From Microbulbifer variabilis (GTDB lineage: Bacteria; Pseudomonadota; Gammaproteobacteria; Pseudomonadales; Cellvibrionaceae): a stretch of 64,000 nt of DNA. The stretch is taken from contig NZ_JAIVKI010000008.1 in the NCBI RefSeq assembly GCF_020524905.1, forward strand, positions 1 to 64,000, in the 5' to 3' direction. This document shows positions 17,805 to 26,800 of the stretch, piece by piece. The notes below the pieces were generated by a model. The model saw only the letters and a list, made by a program, of their open reading frames with translations. It made no database searches and was not told the DNA's origin. Made by a program: the position numbers and the translations under genes. Position 1 is the stretch's first letter; every line of letters starts with the position of its first letter.

Positions 17805-18827
17805 TTACTCGTCGTCGGCTTCGCACTCACTATCCAGTGCGTCCAACAATGCAGCTCTTTCGTTTTCTATTGGCAGGCAATCGGCTCGCTGCTTTTTTTG
17901 CGTTCGCTTGGCCGGGTGGGTTACTGCGTAAATCTGTTTCAGTTTGACGATCGAGACATGGGTATATATCTCGGTGGTTTGCAGGTGCGCGTGGCCAAGC
18001 ATTTGCTGGATAAAACGGATGTCGGCGCCGTTGTCCAGCATCAGGGTGGCGACGGTGTGGCGGAACAGGTGGCAGGAGCCGGTTTTGCCGATGTCGGCTT
18101 GCTGGATGTACTTGCTGACCAGGCGGCTGAGGCGGTCGGGAGTTAAGGGTTGTCCGTTCGCTTCGATAAAGATTTGCTGGCTGTCCGGTTCCATCACAAA
18201 GCCGGGGCGGATGGCTTCGAGGTAGTGTTGCAGCCATTCGATGGCCCTTTCGCCAATCGGGACGAAGCGGTCTTTTTTGCCTTTGCCCTGCCGCACGGCC
18301 AGTACACCCTGGCTGGCATTGAGGTCGGCTTTTTGCAGGTTGACGCATTCCATACGGCGGATGCCGGTGCTGTAGAGCACTTCCAGGATAGTTCTGTCTC
18401 TGAGCCCTTCCGGGGTCGTGATGTTTGGTTGGGCGAGGATGGTTTCGGCTTCTTCGGCGCTTAAGGTGGCCTTGGGCAGGCGCCGTTCCATCTTCGGCAG
18501 CTCCAGCTCACTGGCGGGGTTGTAGAGTAAATAATTTTGCCGGGTGGCCCATTTAAAGAAGCCGCGGATGGGGATCAGCCGGGCGACTTGGTTTCTGGCA
18601 CTGTAGGGTTTGCCGCTGCGGTCTCTGGAGTGGTGCAGGTGGCGGCGGTAGCGCTCCAGGATCGGTTTGGTGACTTCGTTAGCGCGGCTGATGCCCCGCT
18701 CTTCGCACCAGTTGGCGAACTGATCCAGTGCAGTGGTTTGCTGGCCCACGGTGCGCGGGGAGTAGTGCATCACTTGCAGGTGTTCCAGGTACAGGCGGCT
18801 AAGGAAGCGGAGGCTTTTATTGTCCAT
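17805..18827 (-). CDS. Tyrosine recombinase/integrase of the tip-targeting element (copy 2)
   Basis: Identical to the 340-residue recombinase at 10855-11877, with R157, H253, R256, H279 and Y288 all intact. Two complete recombinase genes mean either copy could drive excision of one or both units. Confidence 0.9.
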   Translation of the reverse strand: MDNKSLRFLSRLYLEHLQVMHYSPRTVGQQTTALDQFANWCEERGISRANEVTKPILERYRRHLHHSRDRSGKPYSARNQVARLIPIRGFFKWATRQNYLLYNPASELELPKMERRLPKATLSAEEAETILAQPNITTPEGLRDRTILEVLYSTGIRRMECVNLQKADLNASQGVLAVRQGKGKKDRFVPIGERAIEWLQHYLEAIRPGFVMEPDSQQIFIEANGQPLTPDRLSRLVSKYIQQADIGKTGSCHLFRHTVATLMLDNGADIRFIQQMLGHAHLQTTEIYTHVSIVKLKQIYAVTHPAKRTQKKQRADCLPIENERAALLDALDSECEADDE

Positions 18828-18832
18828 TACGA

Positions 18833-21800
18833 TCAGGCGAGTACGACGGATTCAGGAGTATTTTTTTCAGTGCAAGAAGTGCTTTTTGAGTTTTTCGGTC
18901 CACTTCTTCGTAACGCCTTGTCAGCATTGGGCTGTGGCATTTTTTCGTTACCTGACTGCCCCCTGACCAGGCCCTGACCACACTCTGACTGATTTTCCTT
19001 TTGCTCTGACCAAGTTTCTTTTTGCCCTGACCGATTGCTTTCATAGGTCAGTTTTTCTACATCGATCAAGCCCATTAAGTGCGATTCTGTTCCGTTACCA
19101 TCGAACAACAGCTCGTAGTCATAACGCCCGCCGCGACCTCGATGCACTAACAGGTATTCCATTTCCACCAACCTGGCGACGTGGACCTTTAAGGCGGTAT
19201 CACTCCATTGCACGTATTCCCGAACATCCCGGCGGCTAAAGCGATAGTCCTTTTGTTCCAGGCTTTGCTGTTTACATTCATTGGTTACCATCTGTTGGAT
19301 CAGCTTTAACAGCTTGCGCGTTTGTGGCGGTAGCTCGTCGAGGGTGCGGCCCAGTATTTCATGGGCCAGTCGGTTGGCGATGTCGATATCACCGAGTTGC
19401 ACTTCCAGGTATTCAATGGTCTTGCCATTGCTATTCACCGTTTTCACTTCACGCTGGTACTGATGCAACAGGGCAATGCTGTCGATCAGGGTCAGGTATT
19501 TTTCGTGGTCTCTGCGGGTGCGGGTTTTGTCGTCGAGGAAGGTGAGTTGATCGGCGTAGGGATTGATCACGGCGAGGGGTTTGAGTATCCGTTGGGCGTT
19601 GCGGTGCAGTTTTACCAGGTGTTCTTTTTCCAGGCTGGCGGTGAGGCCGGCCAAGGTGCGGCGCTGGCGTTGGGCGGCGTGGATCAACTGGGTTTGCGCT
19701 CTGGATTCGTTCACCGTGAGTACCACACAGCGGTTTAACAGCTCTTCGTCGATATCGATGGCGGTGGTGGTTAAGAACAACATCACCGGACCTTCCACCT
19801 TGTATTCACGGGTCACCAGGTTGCCGGTGCTGTCGTCTTTGCCGGTGCTGGCGATGGTGATCTGGCCTTCGCTCTGTAACAGTTTTAGGGCGTAGCTGGC
19901 CTGGCTTGCACCTTCCTCTTCGGCAATGGCGAGGATTTTATGTTTGAGGTTGGTTTCCCCCATATAGAACAGGCTTTGCCCGGTCATGGCGGAGTACTGT
20001 ACCCGCTCCTCTTCTGGCACCAGGTTTAATACGGCTTCCATCAATGAGCTTTTGCCGGCGGCGCTGGTACTTTGGATCATTACCGCCAGGGGCCGGGTCA
20101 GTTTGCGGCTGCCGGCGGCGAGGTAACCCACCAGTTTGTTGGTTTCTTCCCCCACTACGCCACAGCGTTCGAAGTCGGACAGGATGCGCTGCAACAGGTC
20201 GGGATCACGCAGCAGTTCCAGGGCTTGCTGCTGTTCTTGATCGCTTAAGCGGTTCGGCTGCTCTGCTTCCGCCTTGTCACCGTCCAGCTGTTGTTCCTGT
20301 AGCTGTTCCAGTTTGAGCAACACCTTGCCCAGGTCTTTTTTGAGGGTGTTTTCTTCCTGCGCCAGTTCCAGCGCGGCCAGCTTGATAAACTGCTGCCGGT
20401 GCTTGGCGTTGTACAGGTCGAAGGTGTCTACGTGCAGGCCGTCGTCACAACTGGCCAGTAGATTTACCTTGAGCACTTCGTAGCTTTTGTTTTTTCCCAG
20501 GCCGCGGATGCGGTAGCGGCGAGGTCCGAAGTTCAGGGTAATTTCCTGCTCGGTCACTTCGGCGGCGATGTCACTTTGCGGGGATTCGGGGACGGCTTCC
20601 GCTGGTGGTGCTGGTGTTAATGCTGGTAATGCTGATGCTTGCAGCTCTGTGGGTTGGGCGGCTAAAGCAGGACTGATACTGGCTTCGTTTTCAGCTGCAA
20701 CGCTATCCGCTTCTACAACAACCGGTTGGCCGGTTTGCGATTCGATCTCCAACTGTCGTTCGGGGGCTTTGCCGTTGCCCAGCCAGATAGCTTTTCTGAT
20801 CACTATCCCTAAACTTTTTTGCGCAGGCGTTACCTGTAACGCGTATTCGTTCACATCCATGCCTTTGGGTAATTCGATACGGAAGCCGTCGATGCCGGCC
20901 TCACTCAAGCGTTTAGCCAGTTGGTCTGCGGCTTTGTTGCCGGCTTCGTCCCGGTCGTAGGCAATCAGTACCCGCTCAACACCGCAGTGTTTAAAGCATT
21001 GCAAATGGTCATCGGTAAAACCGGAGGTGCCGTAGCTGGCGGTGACATTGCGGTAGCCATTCACCCAGAAGGTCATGGCATCGATCAGCGCTTCACAGAG
21101 AATCACTTCCCGCTGGCCCTCCAGCCCTTCGCTGTTCCAGACCCCGGCATGGGGGCCGGGCAGGTACAGGTGTTTGGGGGTTCCTTTGCGCAGATCATCG
21201 CGGATCTTGCGGCCATAGATTTCCACTAGGTCGCCGTCACGGTTGAAGATCGGCACTACCAACGAACCGTTAAAGTGCTCGTGGCCAGAGGCTCGCAGTA
21301 AACCGACAGCCTGTAATTTGCCTCTAATTTCTTTACCGGCTTTATAGGCTTTTTCCGGTAAGCGGTAACCCAGGGTGCGATTGGCAAAGCCCAGCTTAAA
21401 ACGCTCGATCAATTCCCTATCACCCAAGCCCCGGGTTTCCAGGTAGGCCAGGGCTTCCGGGCTTTGTTTCAGTGTTTGATGGTAATAATCCATGACCTGC
21501 GCCAACGCCATTTGGTGATCGGCATCCGCGTTCAGGGGCATATCCAGTTTGATGGTGGTGTTTTGCTTCACTGTCCTGGTGCCGGTTTCGGTAATCAGGC
21601 CCAGATCCTTTTGCAATAACTCGCAGGCAAAGCGGAAGCTCACACCCCGGGTTTTCATCACCCAGTCGATCACGCTGCCGGAAGCACCGCAGCCGAAGCA
21701 GTTAAACAGGTTGGATTTAGGACTAATAATCAGGCTCGGGGTTTTTTCATCGTGGAACGGGCAAGAGACAACATAGTCCTTTCCCTGCCTCTTGGGCTGG

Positions 21801-21880
21801 TAGCCCTGACTTTCAACCAGACGCAATAGGGAGATCTCAGACTTGATCCGCTCGATCTCCTGGTCTGCGATGCGCGCCAT
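18833..21880 (-). CDS. CHC2 zinc-finger/Toprim primase fused to an ATPase domain (copy 2)
   Basis: Identical to the 1015-residue protein at 11883-14930: CHC2 finger, Toprim with D-R-D-E-A-G, linker, and P-loop domain with A-A-G-K-S-S. It ends 5 bases before the recombinase start. Confidence 0.87.
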   Translation of the reverse strand: MARIADQEIERIKSEISLLRLVESQGYQPKRQGKDYVVSCPFHDEKTPSLIISPKSNLFNCFGCGASGSVIDWVMKTRGVSFRFACELLQKDLGLITETGTRTVKQNTTIKLDMPLNADADHQMALAQVMDYYHQTLKQSPEALAYLETRGLGDRELIERFKLGFANRTLGYRLPEKAYKAGKEIRGKLQAVGLLRASGHEHFNGSLVVPIFNRDGDLVEIYGRKIRDDLRKGTPKHLYLPGPHAGVWNSEGLEGQREVILCEALIDAMTFWVNGYRNVTASYGTSGFTDDHLQCFKHCGVERVLIAYDRDEAGNKAADQLAKRLSEAGIDGFRIELPKGMDVNEYALQVTPAQKSLGIVIRKAIWLGNGKAPERQLEIESQTGQPVVVEADSVAAENEASISPALAAQPTELQASALPALTPAPPAEAVPESPQSDIAAEVTEQEITLNFGPRRYRIRGLGKNKSYEVLKVNLLASCDDGLHVDTFDLYNAKHRQQFIKLAALELAQEENTLKKDLGKVLLKLEQLQEQQLDGDKAEAEQPNRLSDQEQQQALELLRDPDLLQRILSDFERCGVVGEETNKLVGYLAAGSRKLTRPLAVMIQSTSAAGKSSLMEAVLNLVPEEERVQYSAMTGQSLFYMGETNLKHKILAIAEEEGASQASYALKLLQSEGQITIASTGKDDSTGNLVTREYKVEGPVMLFLTTTAIDIDEELLNRCVVLTVNESRAQTQLIHAAQRQRRTLAGLTASLEKEHLVKLHRNAQRILKPLAVINPYADQLTFLDDKTRTRRDHEKYLTLIDSIALLHQYQREVKTVNSNGKTIEYLEVQLGDIDIANRLAHEILGRTLDELPPQTRKLLKLIQQMVTNECKQQSLEQKDYRFSRRDVREYVQWSDTALKVHVARLVEMEYLLVHRGRGGRYDYELLFDGNGTESHLMGLIDVEKLTYESNRSGQKETWSEQKENQSECGQGLVRGQSGNEKMPQPNADKALRRSGPKNSKSTSCTEKNTPESVVLA

Positions 21881-21934
21881 ATTTCCCCCGTTTTACCAAA
21901 ACCCTGTCAAGCCCCTTTTTCAACTTTTTTACGG

Positions 21935-21963
21935 TTGATCCTCGGGACACCTGAATGTACGAT
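21935..21963 (+). promoter_or_regulatory. Promoter of the element XRE regulator (copy 2)
   Basis: TTGATC, 17 bp, TACGAT; the same arrangement as in copy 1. Confidence 0.5.
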
Positions 21964-22003
21964 CTTAGGACATTGACGAACACAGGACAACCGGCATGTA
22001 CGA
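21945..22003. repeat. Operator-like direct repeats (copy 2)
   Basis: The GGACA...TGTACGA pair seen at 14995-15053, repeated at a 6,950-bp shift between the primase and XRE genes. Confidence 0.4.
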
Positions 22004-22415
22004 GAACCGGGCTTACACTAGCAGGCGAGTCAATGAGACGAGTCTGCCCATGCCCAAATACATGAACGAGAACCTGGCCGACTTTGGTAAACGCCTGGCG
22101 CAGTTGCGCAAGGCTGCCGGCTATACGCAGAAGGAACTGGCGGAAGAGATCGGCGCGACGCGGCGGGTCATCGCCTATTACGAGACCGAGAGCGAACACC
22201 CGCCGGCCAACCTGCTGGTGGACCTGGCGCAGGCCCTCAAGGTCAGCACGGACGAGCTACTCGGTGTAAAACCAGTGAAGAAGGTCAAGCAGCCGGATTC
22301 CAGATTGCTGCGACGGATGCAACAGATTGAGAAGCTGGACGCCGCCACCAAGCGGCAGGTAATTCAGGTGATCGATACGTTTATCGAGAATGCCAAGCTG
22401 AAGAAGCAGGCTTGA
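21996..22415 (+). CDS. XRE-family helix-turn-helix regulator (copy 2)
   Basis: Identical to the 139-residue regulator at 15046-15465. With two copies present, repressor dosage is doubled, as are the operators. Confidence 0.88.
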   Translation: MYENRAYTSRRVNETSLPMPKYMNENLADFGKRLAQLRKAAGYTQKELAEEIGATRRVIAYYETESEHPPANLLVDLAQALKVSTDELLGVKPVKKVKQPDSRLLRRMQQIEKLDAATKRQVIQVIDTFIENAKLKKQA

Positions 22416-22429
22416 TAGGCCATAACGAC

Positions 22430-22461
22430 AAAGCCCCGGCAGAGTACTCTACCGGGGCTTT
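22430..22461 (+). terminator. Terminator after element XRE gene (copy 2)
   Basis: Same AAAGCCCCGG/CCGGGGCTTT stem as in copy 1. Confidence 0.8.
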
Positions 22462-22647
22462 AGTGGTTTTGCTTACTGTAAATCGTAGGGCCCAATCTCG
22501 GAGCCTTATAGATATAAAGCCCGACGTTTAACCCAGGTCGGCTACCCTCCGGCAGAGCCAACCTGCCAGGGGTATACACATTTCTGATAAAACTTGTGGA
22601 CAATAATTGAATGTCAGACTGACGGCTCACCAACTACTTTTACTATA

Positions 22648-22992
22648 TCACTTCACCGCTTCAATACTGGTGCTAACTGACTTACAGGTGAATTTACCAT
22701 TTAATCCGTAACAAGCGACAATCCCTATACTATAGCCTTCTTTTACCTTCCGTATAGAAATTTCATCCACTACGTTTTCATCTAAGCAATCAGAAATTTG
22801 AACATTTAAAGTACCATTAAATATAAGCACCACTCTTCCCTTTTTTCCCATATCAGAATCAATATAGAAAATAGTAATCTTAATTTTTTTCGTGGCAGGC
22901 TCTAGAACAAATTCTTCAATTTTCGCATCACAAAATTTAGGCCAGTATCCAAAATATTCTTCAACCTTATCTTGCCCCTCAATAGATTTCAT
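22648..22992 (-). CDS. Imm50-type immunity protein (copy 2)
   Basis: Identical to the 114-residue protein at 15698-16042, with the F-G-Y-W-P-K-F-C-D-A signature near the N-terminus. It follows tip 1 copy 2 by about 20 bases. Confidence 0.72.
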   Translation of the reverse strand: MKSIEGQDKVEEYFGYWPKFCDAKIEEFVLEPATKKIKITIFYIDSDMGKKGRVVLIFNGTLNVQISDCLDENVVDEISIRKVKEGYSIGIVACYGLNGKFTCKSVSTSIEAVK

Positions 22993-23012
22993 AAAATATC
23001 GCCACTCATAGA

Positions 23013-23378
23013 TTATTCTGGAGGCCAAGGAGAATAGTCTCTGCCTGGATGCTCTCGTTTTCCACCCGGCCATTCATGTACGTGGGGTCTATCGTACCCT
23101 TGGTGGGGTTTATCATAATCCCTCACTGGCTTACCATCTGGGCCATACTCCCTGCCCCTTCTGGGACCTTCAACATACCCTCCAGGAGGCCCTGTACTTC
23201 CGGGAACTGTTTTTTTGCCACCCGATTCAGATTCAGAGAGTGCATTCCAGCCACTCACCACTGCAGCAGCTAAAGCTCCTCCAACGAGAATGAAAGGAAT
23301 TACAACATCATCAGCAACACCTATTCCTGTCACGTCATCAGCAAGAAGACCGCCGGATAATACAAGAGCTCCGGTCAT
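23013..23378 (-). CDS. Polymorphic-toxin tip carried by the element (tip 1, copy 2)
   Basis: Same tip as at 16063-16428. Here the V-F-A-Q-K-G codons are preceded by resident DNA: two codons (Asn-Ala) and then the TGA stop of the upstream gene at 23424, in the same frame. The tip is therefore not fused to a carrier protein at this site, and expression would depend on the internal ATG at 23378 or on stop-codon bypass. Confidence 0.62.
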   Translation of the reverse strand: MTGALVLSGGLLADDVTGIGVADDVVIPFILVGGALAAAVVSGWNALSESESGGKKTVPGSTGPPGGYVEGPRRGREYGPDGKPVRDYDKPHQGYDRPHVHEWPGGKREHPGRDYSPWPPE

Positions 23379-23400
23379 TATCCCTCTTCCGGATATTGAG

Positions 23401-23417
23401 CCCTTTTGTGCAAAGAC
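23401..23417 (+). repeat. 17-bp direct repeat, copy C (outer element boundary)
   Basis: Same 17 bases as at 9501 and 16451. On its right is resident RHS-locus DNA; only 6 bases separate it from the stop codon of the gene ending at 23424. Confidence 0.9.
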
Positions 23418-23423
23418 TGCATT

Positions 23424-23819
23424 TCAGGATGTAAAAATCACCTTTAAATGTCCATCAGTTTCTTTATAAATCTTTAACTCACACTTAAATGATCCTAAAA
23501 ACCATGATCCACAAGCGATCCAATACTCAGCATCACGTCCCCTCAAAAGAAATACATCTTGAATATCTGATACTCTCCAACGCAGCCTACCTTTAAATAG
23601 ATTTGCGTTTTTTATGTCTAAAACCTCTACATTATTATTTTCTGCCCAAGATTTAATCTTATTTCTAAAGTAATTAGACCTTACCACTAGTGCTATATAT
23701 GGGAGCGCTCCAAATATTATGAATAAAAACAAAAGCAGATTAACTCCCAGTTCAGGATTATATATATAGGCCAACTTTCCCAAACTAACAGATACAAGCA
23801 AAACTAGAATTAATCTCAT
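23424..23819 (-). CDS. Putative membrane immunity protein of the RHS toxin
   Basis: A 131-residue protein with two N-terminal hydrophobic segments (about residues 2-16 and 26-46) followed by a soluble domain containing W-R-V-S-D-I-Q-D-V-F-L-L-R-G-R-D. The start ATG is one base after the RHS stop codon, so the two are translationally coupled. A small gene immediately after an RHS gene is normally its immunity gene, and a membrane location would suit a toxin acting at the inner membrane or periplasm. No family recognised; the role is inferred from position. Confidence 0.6.
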   Translation of the reverse strand: MRLILVLLVSVSLGKLAYIYNPELGVNLLLFLFIIFGALPYIALVVRSNYFRNKIKSWAENNNVEVLDIKNANLFKGRLRWRVSDIQDVFLLRGRDAEYWIACGSWFLGSFKCELKIYKETDGHLKVIFTS

Positions 23820-23820
23820 T

Positions 23821-26800
23821 TTATTGCCCTAACACTATAATATCCCTTAGAGAAGGCGTGGCAATATTTAAACTTCCTCGTTCCCCCAGCGCCACTCCAC
23901 CTCCAATCCCTAAACCAGCTCCCAAAAATCCACCAGCAGAAATCGCCCCATTTGCATAATCCACTGCATATGAACCCGCTGGCCCACCAACATCCCACGG
24001 TATAGCAGCAAACCCAATGGCAGTACGATTTGAAGATGTAGAAAAGCCAGACACCAACTGAGTCGGTGATTTGCCAAAGCTTACCCCTCTAGTAGCAGCA
24101 CCACCGATTCCTATTCCTACTCCAAATGCACCAGAAAATTGCAAATAGATTTTTGAGTTAAGAAAATCATTTAGGTCAATGGAAAAACCTAAAGTACCAC
24201 TACCTTCCATGCAAAAAGAAATACCACAACCAATTAGTGAGCCACTCAACAGTCCTACTTGGGCTACTCCATTTGAATTGACCAAGCCCGATAATCCATC
24301 AGTCAAGTCGCGCCAATGGTCACTAAAATAGCTACCTATCTTTTGTGCACCAGAAGAAATCGGGCCATCATGTCCAGGTTGCGATAGAAGAATAGGAGTA
24401 GTAAGTAGAGGAGCTTCCAATTCCTCATCCGCAGCTTCCATCTCTATTTTCAACTCCCGCATAATTCGACCCAGCAAGGTGTCTGCTGACTCAGCCCACA
24501 TTGAATAAGTATTACCAGCTATATTTCCATAACCTAAAAACATTCTCCAGTACCCATTCAAAGTTGGGCGCTCTCCAGTAACAACTACTTCATCTATAGG
24601 TGGAGGTGGATCATCCGGCGTCTTATCCCCCTCAAACTCCGGCTTTTCTTCTTCTCCTGAAAAACCTGTCAGGTCCGTCAAACTCAGGGGATTATTAAAC
24701 ACATAGCTATAGCGATTCCAGCTCTGACTATAGGTAGGCGTCTGCACAATCGGGTCGGGGCTAAGGAAACGGCCCAGTGTCGGGTCGTAGATACGCCCGT
24801 TCATATGAATCAGACCAGTTCTATCCAGATGCTCGTGACCGGTATAGCCGCGCTTAGTAGTAAGGCCTTGTACCGCGAGCAGCTCTTGCAATTGCTGATG
24901 ATCCAGATCGCTACTCCAATCGCCCTGGCGGCGGCTGCCATCCGGATTGAAGGCGAGATTTAAGATCTCAAGGCCTGCTTCATCGGTGATTTTTTCAATG
25001 GAGCCTAGATGATCTCGATGTAGGTACTGGTATTCGCCGCTGGTGCCCGTTAGATCGCTAATGGCGATATGCTGCACACTGCTCGCCAACTGGGTTTTGT
25101 GGATAGCGAGGATACTGTCGCCTGCAGGAATTTGCTCCTCGTAGCTACCTACAATAAAGGCTTTCTCGGTTTTGAGTTGCCCACCTTCCATCCAACTGGA
25201 TTCGCGGTAGTAGCGCTGGCCATCAGGGCCGTATTGGAAGCGGTCTCTGGCAGTCGGTGTACTATCGCTTTGACTGCTGCCCAGCACGACTTCTGTGGGC
25301 AGTTGCCGCGTATTCCAACTGATCCACTTGTCATCACCACTGGCGGCATCGTAGCGTTCGATGGCGCCGTTGGCATCGTAATACAGGCTCTGTGAGACCC
25401 CATTAATGGTGACACTACTCACTGCATTAGGGCCCGCATTACCAAAATCCCCATACTGGTAGCCGGTCACCTGAGTGTCACTACTTACGCTGGAAGTTTT
25501 GGAGAGAATATTGCCCAGTGTGTCGTACTGAGTGCTGAGCACCCGGTCTCCACCCGCCACCATAGTGGCATGGCGCAGTCGATTGAGGCCATCGTAGGTA
25601 AAATCTTCCTGTCGCTGTAAAGCGTTGGAGTCGGAAAATGCCAGCCGGCTTTCCAATGTGCCATTGGAGCGCCAGCGATATTCCCTGTTTTGTATCTTGC
25701 CGCTACCAGTATTAATGGACTCCAGGCGTCCGGTATGGGCGTTGTAGCTACGATTGGTGATTAAACCATTACCATAGATCTCTTCTTGGACTTGCCCACG
25801 GGCATTAATATCAGTAAAAGTTCGTAGAGGGTTACTGCCCGCCAAATCATCACTAAGACTCTGCAAATAACCGGCACCGTTGTAGTGATAATAAGCTTCA
25901 ACCCCATTGGGATAGGTCACTCGGTTCAGGCGTCCACTGGTGTCATAGCCGTAGCTATGCTCGTAACTCTTATTGTCACTGCCACCCACTAAACGGGTAG
26001 TTACACTTTGAAGCTTGCTATCACCGCGATAACTATAAGATTCAAGAAAAACCTCAACGCCACCTTCGGTATAACTTCGACTTTCCAAGCTCCCCTTTGC
26101 ATTCGGCGCATCATAGAACCACTCCGCAATTCCGGTTTCATCAGTTTGCTTTGTCAGTCTACCTAGACTGTCATAGTCATAGTCAATCGCTTGCCCTTTA
26201 TTGTCCTCTTGCCATACCAACTGGCCAAGGGCGTTATAAAGACTTTTGACAGTTCCTGTATTCGGGTCGGTAAGCTGAACCCGATAACCCGCTCTATCAA
26301 ACTCAAAGCTAGACTCAGTAGCTGGGTCATCCAGGCCCCCACTACCTAAAGTGACAGTTTTTATTAGCCCGCTACCATCATAGGTATAACGAGTATGCAC
26401 CATCTCCCCCATAGCATCGTCTACAGATTTGACTAGGTCTCCGGCCAAACTGTAATACTGTTCGCTTACCTGGGTGTCACTCACACTTTGGTTAGACGTT
26501 AAAATATTCTCCGTTACAGTAACTTTTACTTGGCGGTCGCTACTTATTGGCGAGTAAACAATATCAGTAATATTGCCATCGGGCCTTTTAACTGCAGTTA
26601 CCCGGTTCCGGTTATCGAGAGTCAACTGGGTAAAATGGGGGAGCTCACCAGGGAAGTAGGGCTCTGTTTCAATATAAAGCCTCCCCTGAGCGTCATATTC
26701 AAACTCGCGACGCGACCAGTTATTGCTATTAAAAGATTCTGTGTCTGACTGTATGAGACGGCCTAAAAGATCGTAATACTGATTACTGGTGGGGGTAATG

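Larger units (their letters stand above)
16451..23400. mobile_element. Toxin-tip-targeting integrative element, copy 2 (6,950 bp)
   Basis: Head-to-tail repeat of 9501-16450. All predicted proteins are identical to those of copy 1 and every coordinate is shifted by exactly 6,950, so the copies look identical at base level. Ends with a third copy of the 17-bp repeat at 23401. Tandem arrays sharing one central repeat are what repeated site-specific integration, or unequal recombination, produces. Confidence 0.8.
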
